7,170 nt of DNA from Eubacteriales bacterium (GTDB lineage: Bacteria; Bacillota; Clostridia; Christensenellales; SZUA-584), in the NCBI GenBank assembly GCA_028711205.1, contig JAQTSP010000136.1, positions 1 to 7,170 on the forward strand. The letters are read 5' to 3'. A program made the translations under genes and the position numbers. The notes beneath the pieces are model-generated. The model was not told the DNA's origin. It ran no database searches and saw only the letters and a list, made by a program, of their open reading frames with translations. Positions 1-5,853 of the stretch are shown one piece after another; position 1 is the stretch's first letter, and every line of letters starts with the position of its first letter.

Positions 1-629
1 GCGGGATAGCCAAGCAGGCTGTTGCTGTCATGAAGCAAGGTGCCGTGTTAATCAGCTTAGATCCTGCTGCTTCGTATGCAGGTGTAATTCCTATGGAAGA
101 AAAGTTGAAGTATGCTGTCGTGCATCCCAATCATCCTTTCCTATATCTTGTAAGCGATGATGTCAACAAAATGAAAGATTTTTTTGGCGGTATCGCAGAG
201 CAGGATATCGTCTGTGCATTGGTCAAGGGCAACGAATCGGATAAGAAAGAGCTGGAAGGTTTCATGCGTGAAATGTTTGCCCCTGTGGTGAACACATTCT
301 GGATCACTGTCGAGCAAATGGCGATCCTGGAGCCTGGTCTGGTCGAGCTTATCGATGCTCCGCTGATCTATGTCATGCGTCAGGCTATGGAGAGAGTCAT
401 CGAGATGGGGATTCCACGCGAGGTCGCATTCTCCTTTTTAATGGGTCATCTGCGTCCGCAGATCGCCATATATTTCGGAATGACGAATTTTGATGTGTCC
501 GACGGTGCAAAGGTTGCACAGAATCTGGCGCTGGAAGTACTGATGAAGCCCGATTGGATGGACAAAATTCTGAATATTGATGCGATCAAGAAGTGCACCG
601 AAGGGATCGTGGAGGCGATCAGGTCGTAA
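1..629 (+). CDS. ApnO-like dehydrogenase with phosphogluconate dehydrogenase C-terminal domain (5' end missing)
   Basis: The frame is open from base 3, so the gene begins upstream; 208 C-terminal residues are visible and the first ATG at 30 is internal. The visible part starts in the last third of an N-terminal Rossmann domain (LDPAASYAG, then a YAVVHPNHP segment), followed by an all-helical domain containing ITVEQMAILEPGL and a C-terminal FSFLMGHL segment. From memory this matches NAD(P)-dependent 'phosphogluconate dehydrogenase C-terminal domain' proteins, whose characterised member is D-apionate oxidoisomerase (ApnO: D-apionate + NAD+ to 3-oxo-isoapionate). It should be a soluble cytoplasmic enzyme. 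The Rossmann glycine motif is off the window, so cofactor choice cannot be judged. It lies 102 bp before an acetolactate-decarboxylase-family gene, and a new promoter sits between them. Other acid-sugar dehydrogenases of this family remain possible: family call strong, substrate uncertain. Confidence 0.75.
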   Translation, partial: GIAKQAVAVMKQGAVLISLDPAASYAGVIPMEEKLKYAVVHPNHPFLYLVSDDVNKMKDFFGGIAEQDIVCALVKGNESDKKELEGFMREMFAPVVNTFWITVEQMAILEPGLVELIDAPLIYVMRQAMERVIEMGIPREVAFSFLMGHLRPQIAIYFGMTNFDVSDGAKVAQNLALEVLMKPDWMDKILNIDAIKKCTEGIVEAIRS

Positions 630-647
630 TAGTTTAATGCCGGGACA

Positions 648-676
648 TTGACTTCTTTTTAAATATTTACTATATT
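648..676 (+). promoter_or_regulatory. Sigma-A promoter of the decarboxylase-to-SIS operon
   Basis: The -35 element TTGACT (648-653) and -10 element TATATT (671-676) are separated by exactly 17 bp. Transcription would start near 683. This lies downstream of the most upstream in-frame start (TTG at 675), so that start cannot be used from this promoter, which supports the ATG at 732. No terminator is visible between 630 and 648, so read-through from the upstream dehydrogenase gene is possible as well. Confidence 0.7.
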
Positions 677-684
677 GGTAGTAA
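667..684. promoter_or_regulatory. Candidate operator: inverted repeat over the -10 box
   Basis: TTACTA (667-672) and TAGTAA (679-684) form a perfect 6-bp inverted repeat with a 6-bp spacer, centred on the -10 hexamer and reaching the predicted transcription start. This is a classic repressor position. The natural candidate ligand is the FadR-type regulator encoded two genes down in the same unit (autoregulation), but the arms do not match a well-known GntR consensus, so the assignment is inference. Confidence 0.4.
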
Positions 685-718
685 GATACTTGGCATTAAC
701 AGAGTTTTGTAACAGAAT

Positions 719-724
719 GAAAGG
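719..724 (+). promoter_or_regulatory. Ribosome binding site deciding the 732 start
   Basis: GAAAGG ends 7 bases before the ATG at 732. The in-frame alternatives, ATG at 717 and TTG at 675, have no comparable purine-rich site upstream, and 675 precedes the predicted transcription start. Confidence 0.6.
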
Positions 725-731
725 TAAAAAA

Positions 732-1475
732 ATGTCGATTATTGAATATCCGGAAAAGGACACTTTGAAGAGGGGAATTAATCAATTTTCAATATTCAGT
801 GCTTTATGGGTTGGGGCTTTTGAAGGATTCATTAAATGTACCGATCTCATAAAGTTTGGCGATACTGGTCTTGGCGGATTTGATGGTATCGCGGGCGAAA
901 TGATAGTAGTTGATGGCATTGTGTATAAGCCTTCACCCGGCGGCAAAGTGGAGATCAGTAAGGATTCTGATACAACGCCGTATTCTATCGTTTCCTTCTT
1001 GGATGATCCACATGTAATTGATCATTTGGAAGGCGCAAATTTGGACGATACGCGTGTCCAGCTGGAAAACGACCATTTCACTAACTGCAACATATTCTAT
1101 GTCGTCAGAATGGATGGACATGTTGATTACGTCAATACGAGAACAGGCCCAAAGATGGAGAAACCGTATCCCAATCTGGCAAAGACAGTCGAATATCACG
1201 TTACGTGTGAGATGGAGGACGTTGATGGCACATTTGTTGGTTTCTGGATGCCAGCTTATGTTAAAGGTTTTAATATTTCCGGTATACATTTACACTTTAT
1301 AACAAAGGACAGGACACTTGGCGGACACATGGTTGATTTCAAGAATTTCTCTGGAACGGTTAAATGGCAGGAAAAATTCTGCTACAATATTCAGTTCCCG
1401 CAGTACCCCGAATATTCGGCGTTGAATCTTGAAACTGGAGCGAGTCCGGAGGCACAAAATATACTAAGGATTTGA
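732..1475 (+). CDS. budA: Acetolactate decarboxylase family protein (possibly 3-oxo-isoapionate decarboxylase)
   Basis: A 247-residue soluble protein of normal family length. Family landmarks in order: FSALWVGAFEG (22-32), the GDTGLGGFDG...GEMIVVDG block (43-62), a PYSIVSF strand (83-89), VRMDG...NTRTGP (125-140), GFWMPAYVKG (170-179), and the zinc motif HLH (186-188) with a third His at 199 in TLGGHMVDF. Glu56, Arg137 and perhaps Glu227 fit the other catalytic positions known in this family. Known members decarboxylate 2-acetolactate to acetoin. Here several usually conserved residues differ: the 'QxST' Thr is Ile21, the 'HGDFGLGTF' block reads FGDTGLGGF and 'LDGE' reads IAGE, so the substrate may differ. 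It is the first gene of an operon with a sugar kinase and an isomerase, and follows an ApnO-like dehydrogenase whose product would be a hydroxylated acetolactate. The symbol reflects the family only; the fold call is firm, the substrate is inferred. Confidence 0.85.
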   Translation: MSIIEYPEKDTLKRGINQFSIFSALWVGAFEGFIKCTDLIKFGDTGLGGFDGIAGEMIVVDGIVYKPSPGGKVEISKDSDTTPYSIVSFLDDPHVIDHLEGANLDDTRVQLENDHFTNCNIFYVVRMDGHVDYVNTRTGPKMEKPYPNLAKTVEYHVTCEMEDVDGTFVGFWMPAYVKGFNISGIHLHFITKDRTLGGHMVDFKNFSGTVKWQEKFCYNIQFPQYPEYSALNLETGASPEAQNILRI

Positions 1476-1481
1476 TAAAAG

Positions 1482-2213
1482 ATGGCATTAAAAGAAATTG
1501 AAGAAGCTTTTGGTAAAATAGAAAATCAAGGTGTCGCAAATCAGGTGGTGGATAAGCTTAAGGAGCTTATTGTCTCCAAACGATTGCGCCCGGGCGATCA
1601 ACTGCCCAGCGAAGAGCAGCTGGCAAGCCTTTTGTCAGTTGGCAGAGGTTCGATACGGGAAGCTTTGACGGTTTTACGTTCTCATGGCGTGATTAAAGTT
1701 ATTAGAGGAACGGGCACTTTCATTGCTTCGGATATTAGCGGCAGTTGTTATGAGAGCCTGTTTTTTGAAATCATGACAACCGAATTCAATATCGATGCAT
1801 TGTCTGAATTACGCAGGTTGATGGAGATTGGTATAATTGAACTGATCATCAAAAAAAATCAGGACAATAAATTTGAGAACCTTCAAAAAATTTATGACGA
1901 GATGAATGCAGAAATAAAGCGCGGTCCCGACGAAAGAATAATAAAATTAGATATTGAGTTTCATAATGAGTTGGTAAAGTATACCCAAAATGAACTTATT
2001 GAAAAGATATATATGTTTACGCTGGAGCTTTACCGGCCTTACATCATAAAGAGTTATGATATTCAGATAGCAAACAGAAGCTTTGATGCAGTCGTGACAC
2101 ATAAAAAGATCATGGAGGCTCTCAAAACTCAGGATATATCCAAGATGTACGAAGTGGTCGAGTATGAGATCGCTAACTGGAAGATGCTGTTTAACAAGTC
2201 TCATGGAAATTGA
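1482..2213 (+). CDS. FadR-subfamily GntR transcriptional regulator
   Basis: A 243-residue cytoplasmic DNA-binding protein. The N-terminal winged helix-turn-helix (about 18-82) carries the standard GntR signature: RPGDQLPSEEQLA (36-48), VGRGSIREALTVLR (53-66) and the wing RGTGTFIA (75-82). The C-terminal helical FCD ligand-binding domain (about 105-235) shows the D-x3-H metal motif (Asp157, His161) and a later His207 in VVTHKKIMEAL. The last His usually found near the end of FCD domains seems replaced by Tyr/Glu (228-229). FCD regulators usually sense small organic acids or sugar acids, which fits a repressor released by an apionate-type acid or a pathway intermediate. It starts 6 bp after the decarboxylase stop with AAGGA (1466-1470) as ribosome site, so the two genes are translated from one mRNA. 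The likely target is the inverted repeat over the -10 box at 667-684. The effector cannot be read from sequence. Confidence 0.9.
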   Translation: MALKEIEEAFGKIENQGVANQVVDKLKELIVSKRLRPGDQLPSEEQLASLLSVGRGSIREALTVLRSHGVIKVIRGTGTFIASDISGSCYESLFFEIMTTEFNIDALSELRRLMEIGIIELIIKKNQDNKFENLQKIYDEMNAEIKRGPDERIIKLDIEFHNELVKYTQNELIEKIYMFTLELYRPYIIKSYDIQIANRSFDAVVTHKKIMEALKTQDISKMYEVVEYEIANWKMLFNKSHGN

Positions 2214-2294
2214 CGGGAATATATACACAACGCAAGTAACGATTGCCAGCATTTTTCGTATATTTTGAATTGCATGAAAGAGAGTTGAATTATA

Positions 2295-3797
2295 ATGCAT
2301 TTGCTTGGCATTGATGTTGGTACTTCTTCGGTCAAGTGCGTAATTGTTGATGAAGACCTTAATGTTGTATCATCTTCGTCAGAAGAGATAAAGCTTTATA
2401 CACCCAAGCCGCAGTATTACGAACAGTTGCCGGAAGATTGGTGGCATGTGGCATGCAAAGGAATAAAAGCTGCCCTGCATATCGGGAAAATACCGCCCGG
2501 GGAAATCGTTGGGATCGGCTTTTCCGGCCAGATGCACGGGCTTGTGCCGCTGGATAACGCCTGTAATGTTTTGCGTCCAGCTATACTTTGGAACGATCTT
2601 CGCACGGTTCACGAGTGCGATGAGATATTAAGACGATTTGATGACATTGACGAATTGCTCGACTGCACTAACAATTATATCCTGCCCGGATATACAATAC
2701 CGAAAATAATTTGGCTTAAAAATCACGAACCTGAGATATTCGAAAAGCTGGATGCATTCGTTTTGCCCAAGGATTATATCAGATATAAGCTGACGGGCGA
2801 GATCGCAACGGATGTAACCGATGCTTCGGGTACAGGTATTTTTGATGTCAAAAATCAGTGCTGGAGCAGTAAGATGGCTGCGAAACTAGGCATAGATGAG
2901 CATATTTTCCCCAAAGTGTATGATTCGGATGATGTCACGGGCGTTGTTACTAAGCAAGCTGCAGCGGCAAGCGGACTCGAAGCGGGAACATTGGTGTTTG
3001 GCGGTGCGGGAGACGGTGTTTGCCAAAGCACGGGAATGGGCGTTGTCAATGAAGATGTGCTGGGAGTGATAGTTGGAACATCCGGTGTTGTTTCGTCCGT
3101 CCAGCAAAATTTCTCGCGTAATGAGAACGGAAAACTGCAGTATTTTTGCAACTGTGTCAAGGGTGAATGGATAACGCTTGGATGTCAGCTCAACTCGGGT
3201 GCATCGGTGGACTGGCTAAACAAAAAGATATTAAACAACGGAAGTGACTTTACTAAGCTGAATGAGCTTGCGGAAGGATCGTCCGCGGGTGCTGGAGATT
3301 TGTTGTTTCTTCCCTACTTAGGCGGGGAACGCTGCCCGTACAACGATGCGACGGCAAGGGGCGTATTTTTTGGATTGACATATGACTCGGATCTGGGAGA
3401 TATGGCCAGGGCAACGATGGAAGGCGTTACTTTCGGATTGAAGCAGATTTTCGATCTTATCAAGAGCTGCAATACAAATTTTACTCCGTCTTATGTAATA
3501 AGCTCAGGCGGATCAAGCAATAGCCAGATATGGTTACAAATACAGGCGGATATATTTGGTTTGCCGATCAAAACCGTTAAGGGCAGTGCGAAAGGCGGTG
3601 CCTACGGTGCTGCACTCATCGCCGGCGTTGGCAAGGGGATCTGGAAGGATTTGAAAGAGACGACGGCAGGGTTTGTTTTTGAGTCAGTGACCGTGCCGAG
3701 CAGGCAATCGGCGAGATATAACGAGTTATATCCCGTGTTCTGTAATCTTTATGAAAACATCAAAGGCTCGTTCGGTGAGTTATCAAAACTAAAATAA
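2295..3797 (+). CDS. xylB: FGGY-family sugar kinase, xylulokinase-like
   Basis: A 500-residue full-length FGGY kinase that phosphorylates a ketose or polyol with ATP in the cytoplasm. Visible landmarks: the first phosphate motif LLGIDVGTSSVK (3-14), the xylulokinase signature GFSGQMHG (75-82) with Met80-His81 that contact substrate in XylB, ILWNDLR, KDYIRYKLTGE and DASGTGIFD in the first domain, GAGDG (237-241) with Asp240 as catalytic base, GTSGVVSSV, LPYLGGERCPYND, and the second nucleotide motif ISSGGSSNS followed by KGGAYGAAL. In E. coli XylB the catalytic Asp is followed by Asn; here it is Gly241, so the sugar may not be xylulose. There are 81 bp between this gene and the regulator, no clear promoter in the gap, and a weak ribosome site (AAAGAGAG, 2277-2284). 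Its place beside a decarboxylase expected to yield a ketose suggests erythrulose as substrate, by inference. The symbol reflects the family only. Confidence 0.85.
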   Translation: MHLLGIDVGTSSVKCVIVDEDLNVVSSSSEEIKLYTPKPQYYEQLPEDWWHVACKGIKAALHIGKIPPGEIVGIGFSGQMHGLVPLDNACNVLRPAILWNDLRTVHECDEILRRFDDIDELLDCTNNYILPGYTIPKIIWLKNHEPEIFEKLDAFVLPKDYIRYKLTGEIATDVTDASGTGIFDVKNQCWSSKMAAKLGIDEHIFPKVYDSDDVTGVVTKQAAAASGLEAGTLVFGGAGDGVCQSTGMGVVNEDVLGVIVGTSGVVSSVQQNFSRNENGKLQYFCNCVKGEWITLGCQLNSGASVDWLNKKILNNGSDFTKLNELAEGSSAGAGDLLFLPYLGGERCPYNDATARGVFFGLTYDSDLGDMARATMEGVTFGLKQIFDLIKSCNTNFTPSYVISSGGSSNSQIWLQIQADIFGLPIKTVKGSAKGGAYGAALIAGVGKGIWKDLKETTAGFVFESVTVPSRQSARYNELYPVFCNLYENIKGSFGELSKLK

Positions 3798-3818
3798 TTG
3801 TTCTGGGAGACAAGAATT

Positions 3819-4568
3819 ATGATTATTGATTCGCATGCACATATCGGAGATGATGTCGTTTTTGATGAGATAATAACCGAAGAAGATCTGTTGAGCGTAT
3901 ATTCAGAATATGATGTCTCTGGCGCTATCATACAGCCTATGATAACCAGGCCATACATTGAGGAAGTTCAAAATGCCCACGACAGGATTTTTGAATTTTT
4001 ACAAAATAATAAGGACAGAAAGTATTGGGGAATGATATCTATGAATCCTCTTTTCAGGGACGAGGATTTTCTAAAGGAATGCAAGAGATGCAAAAATGAT
4101 CTGGGGTTTGTGGGCATAAAAATTGCCACTCAGGCATATGGCGTAAGCCCTGCAAAGAGGAACGGATTTCGCGTATTTGAGGTCGCCGATGAGTTGAACC
4201 TTCCTGTGATGATACACACAGGCAGCGGCATGCCCATGTCCGATCCCGTGCAGATTCTTCCCGCCGCCCGCAATTTTCCGAAAGTCAATATTATCATTGC
4301 TCATTCGGGTGGAGACCTAATGGTGATGCAGACGGTTGAATTGGCGAAGGCTTTTGACAATGTGTTTGTAGAGCCCAGCTGGTGCACGCCTATTGCGCTG
4401 AGGGGAATGTATAGTGCTTTGGGCGCTTCAAAGATCATGTTTTCATCCGACATGCCGCAAAATTTACCTGTTGAGCTGTTTAAATATCGCCATATGATCA
4501 AAGATCAGGATGATCTGGAACAGATGTTATCCAAGACGTGCCTGGAAGTTTTCAACTTGAGCATTTAG
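3819..4568 (+). CDS. Amidohydrolase family (Amidohydro_2) metal-dependent hydrolase
   Basis: A 249-residue TIM-barrel hydrolase. The metal motif HAH (His6, His8) is followed by Lys101 in GIKIATQAYG, His133 in VMIHTGSG, His162 in IIAHSGG and Asp211 in FSSDMP, the usual order of metal and catalytic residues in this superfamily. The ATG at 3819 was chosen because GGGAGA (3805-3810) lies 8 bases upstream and the protein then opens directly with the metal strand MIIDSHAHIG; an in-frame TTG at 3798 would abut the kinase stop and lacks a site. The family includes sugar lactonases, decarboxylases and hydratases acting on small acids. At about 250 residues it is shorter than the roughly 300-residue lactonases. 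In this operon a lactonase producing the acid substrate is the simplest guess, but the reaction cannot be read from sequence. It sits 21 bp after the kinase, tightly coupled. Confidence 0.8.
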   Translation: MIIDSHAHIGDDVVFDEIITEEDLLSVYSEYDVSGAIIQPMITRPYIEEVQNAHDRIFEFLQNNKDRKYWGMISMNPLFRDEDFLKECKRCKNDLGFVGIKIATQAYGVSPAKRNGFRVFEVADELNLPVMIHTGSGMPMSDPVQILPAARNFPKVNIIIAHSGGDLMVMQTVELAKAFDNVFVEPSWCTPIALRGMYSALGASKIMFSSDMPQNLPVELFKYRHMIKDQDDLEQMLSKTCLEVFNLSI

Positions 4569-4643
4569 TATCATTGATGAAATAATGGTGCCGCAGGCAG
4601 GGATCTTAAATGTCTTAATAATTATAAGAAGGGGTTATAAAAA

Positions 4644-5249
4644 ATGAACAATATTGAATCATACAAAGAAATTATAAGCATCGAAAGCGCGTCGATAAAA
4701 AAACTGACTGACAGTCTCGATTATGATGTCATGGATAAAATACTCGCATTGTTTTGTACGATGAAAGAATCGAGCCATAAGGTGATCGTAGCCGGATGTG
4801 GCACGGCCGGAACAGCAGCAAAAAGGATTGCCCATACACTGAGCGTGGTCGAGATACCGGCATTTTATTTATCACCCGCCAATTCGATTCATGGCGGCTT
4901 TGGAGCGATACAGAAAGGCGATGTGGTCGTTTTGATCAGCAAGAGCGGCAACACGCAGGAAATCGTCAACTATATATCGGTTTCGAAGGCGAAAGGCGCT
5001 ACGACCATAGGGGTCACGGAAAATGAGGAGTCAAAGCTGGGATGTGGCTGTGATATTGTCTTGAAAGTGAAAGTGGACAGAGAGCCGGATAAATGGGGGA
5101 TCATCTCATCGGGAAGCATGTTAGCTGTGATATCTGTGTTTGATGCCATCGCGTTTACGGCTATGAATTACAATGGTTTTAATAAAGAGCAGTTTTATTT
5201 AATTCATTCCGGCGGTGGTGTTGGAGACATACTAAGAAAAGAACTGTGA
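4644..5249 (+). CDS. Single-domain SIS sugar-phosphate isomerase (KdsD/GutQ-like, no CBS domains)
   Basis: A 201-residue cytoplasmic protein made of one SIS domain. It aligns by eye with arabinose-5-phosphate isomerase (KdsD): VIVAGCGTAGTAAKRIA (47-63), IPAFYLSPANSIHGGFGAI (71-89), DVVVLISKSGNTQEI (93-107) and a C-terminal FYLIHSGGGVG (184-194). KdsD residues retained are Glu106, Glu147 (in VDREPD) and His188, while the active-site Lys of the KdsD 'GKSG' turn is replaced (Gly-Thr54-Ala55-Gly) and HGDLG reads HGGFG. The CBS pair found in full-length KdsD is absent. Such proteins interconvert aldose and ketose phosphates. Here the kinase product, perhaps a tetrulose phosphate, is a plausible substrate. 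A strong ribosome site AAGAAGGGG (4626-4634) lies 9 bases upstream; a 75-bp gap separates it from the amidohydrolase and no promoter stands out there. It is the last gene before the terminator. Confidence 0.8.
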   Translation: MNNIESYKEIISIESASIKKLTDSLDYDVMDKILALFCTMKESSHKVIVAGCGTAGTAAKRIAHTLSVVEIPAFYLSPANSIHGGFGAIQKGDVVVLISKSGNTQEIVNYISVSKAKGATTIGVTENEESKLGCGCDIVLKVKVDREPDKWGIISSGSMLAVISVFDAIAFTAMNYNGFNKEQFYLIHSGGGVGDILRKEL

Positions 5250-5320
5250 TTGCGGTCATTAAATATATGCCAGGCAGCATGTATTCATAAGAGATTTTGA
5301 GCCCGTGAAAAATTGGCAAT

Positions 5321-5357
5321 AGCCTTCTGTGATAGAATAAACACAGGAGGCTTTTTT
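5321..5357 (+). terminator. Rho-independent terminator of the operon
   Basis: AGCCTTCTGTG (5321-5331) pairs with CACAGGAGGCT (5342-5352) over 11 positions with one G-U, around a 10-base loop, and is followed by a run of six T (5352-5357). It lies 72 bases after the SIS stop codon and closes the unit starting at 648. The left side lacks an A-run, so termination is expected mainly for + strand transcripts. Confidence 0.88.
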
Positions 5358-5375
5358 GACTATACCCTCGCTGCG

Positions 5376-5456
5376 ACTGTTGAATCTTTTCCGAAAATCT
5401 TTGAAGTTCATGCTTGCTTGTTTTGACATAGTACGCTGCCACCTTCCCTTCCCCCC
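5376..5456 (-). pseudogene. Remnant of a transposase 5' end (IS1595-like)
   Basis: Read on the minus strand, a purine-rich ribosome site (complement of 5439-5456) precedes an ATG at 5429 encoding MSKQASMNFKDFRKRFNS (5429 down to 5376). The MNFxDFxKRF start resembles the N-terminus of IS1595-family transposases, which normally continue with a TEEACxxYL...CPxCG zinc motif. Here the similarity stops after about 18 residues, just before the operon terminator, and no zinc motif or DDE domain follows. It is therefore at most a truncated relic of a mobile element. The match is from memory of the family and short, so chance resemblance is possible. Confidence 0.35.
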
Positions 5457-5509
5457 GTTTAGCACGATCTTATCATTATTGCAGGCCTGTAATCCGGGCA
5501 CTTATAATA

Positions 5510-5538
5510 TTGACTTTATATTATTGCCATGTTACTAT
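5510..5538 (+). promoter_or_regulatory. Promoter upstream of the TIM-barrel gene
   Basis: TTGACT (5510-5515), a 17-bp spacer and TACTAT (5533-5538). The -35 and spacing are good and the -10 matches four of six consensus positions. The transcript would start near 5545, within the phased ATACAA repeats, giving a leader of about 310 bases before the ATG at 5854. A second, nearer -10 box at 5736 could give a shorter leader. Confidence 0.45.
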
Positions 5539-5541
5539 AAC

Positions 5542-5563
5542 AATACAAAAACAATACAATATC
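5542..5563 (+). repeat. Two ATACAA units in exact 11-bp phase
   Basis: ATACAA occurs at 5543-5548 and 5554-5559, a step of 11 bp, and the degenerate ATATAAT at 5564-5570 is nearly in phase. The same unit and step recur upstream of the ThDP-enzyme gene at 6744-6787. In both places the units lie just downstream of a -10 box, suggesting a shared regulator or a common mRNA leader signal. Confidence 0.5.
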
Positions 5564-5653
5564 ATATAATATTTTATAAGTAATGATTCTTAATGAGACT
5601 AATATTTATAAAATCAACATATGAGCGATTATTGTTATGTTATCGGAAGAAAT

Positions 5654-5701
5654 AAACGTTTCGATCGTTTGCGGTTCAAATTACTCACCATATTGCGCAA
5701 T
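5654..5701. promoter_or_regulatory. Two short palindromes, possible operators
   Basis: AAACGTTT (5654-5661, followed directly by CGATCG) and ATTGCGCAAT (5692-5701) are perfect palindromes lying upstream of the second possible promoter. AAACGTTT resembles the centre of LacI-family operators. The ATTGCGCAAT palindrome lies 11 bp upstream of the predicted -35 position. No partner regulator is visible in the window. Confidence 0.25.
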
Positions 5702-5712
5702 GGTTCTTACAT

Positions 5713-5741
5713 TTATTTTATTGTTCTATTTATTCTATAAT
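5713..5741 (+). promoter_or_regulatory. Possible second promoter of the TIM-barrel gene
   Basis: A perfect -10 TATAAT lies at 5736-5741. At 17-bp spacing the -35 would be TTATTT (5713-5718), which is poor, so this promoter would probably need an activator, for which the palindrome at 5692-5701 is well placed. It would give a leader of about 105 bases. Confidence 0.35.
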
Positions 5742-5798
5742 CAAGGTTAAGGACATATAAACAGTCCACAGTGTCTATACAACGATAACAAATACGAT

Positions 5799-5843
5799 GG
5801 AAGGGGCGTGTGAAATACACAAGATTACCGTGCGTATTTCACA
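5799..5843 (+). promoter_or_regulatory. Shine-Dalgarno-like sequence followed by a 10-bp hairpin
   Basis: GGAAGGGG (5799-5806) is followed by TGTGAAATAC (5809-5818) and its perfect inverse GTATTTCACA (5834-5843) with a 15-base loop. The best protein start, ATG 5854, has no ribosome site directly upstream. If the hairpin folds, the purine tract would be only 12 unpaired bases from that ATG (5807-5808 plus 5844-5853). Alternatively the inverted repeat, with 25 bp between arm centres, is a DNA operator. Confidence 0.45.
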
Positions 5844-5853
5844 AAAGTATATT

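Larger units (their letters stand above)
5250..5853. other. Regulatory intergenic region with no intact gene
   Basis: About 600 bases separate the SIS gene from the TIM-barrel gene. They hold, in order, a rho-independent terminator (5321-5357), a minus-strand transposase-start remnant (5376-5456), a promoter (5510-5538), two phased ATACAA units (5542-5563), palindromes at 5654-5661 and 5692-5701, a second possible -10 box (5736-5741) and a hairpin before the next gene (5809-5843). Nothing recognisable was seen in 5250-5320 or 5571-5640. A 39-codon frame at 5621-5740 has no ribosome site. Confidence 0.6.

Noticed and set aside
675..731. N-terminal extension of the ALDC-like gene to the TTG at 675 or ATG at 717
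   Set aside because: The TTG lies inside the -10 box and before the predicted transcription start, and ATG 717 has no ribosome site. ATG 732 has GAAAGG at 7 bases and matches the family's N-terminus.
933..1289. Long minus-strand open frame inside the ALDC-like gene
   Set aside because: It is antisense to a well-supported family protein and shows no ribosome site or recognisable domain. The same applies to the other opposite-strand frames within the CDSs.
2214..2294. Internal promoter before the kinase gene (TTGCCA at 2243-2248)
   Set aside because: At 17-bp spacing the -10 would be TGAATT, a poor match, and the better TATATT lies only 10 bp away.
4569..4643. Terminator or promoter between amidohydrolase and SIS genes
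   Set aside because: No stem followed by a T-run and no paired -35/-10 boxes were seen; the gap is read as part of the same transcript.
5621..5740. 39-codon + strand frame ending in a hydrophobic stretch
   Set aside because: It has no ribosome site before the ATG, overlaps two palindromes and a -10 box, and shows no recognisable protein.
5797..5853. ATG at 5797 as the start of the TIM-barrel protein
   Set aside because: No ribosome site precedes it, the 19 extra residues do not look like the family's N-terminus, and they are encoded by a perfect inverted repeat.
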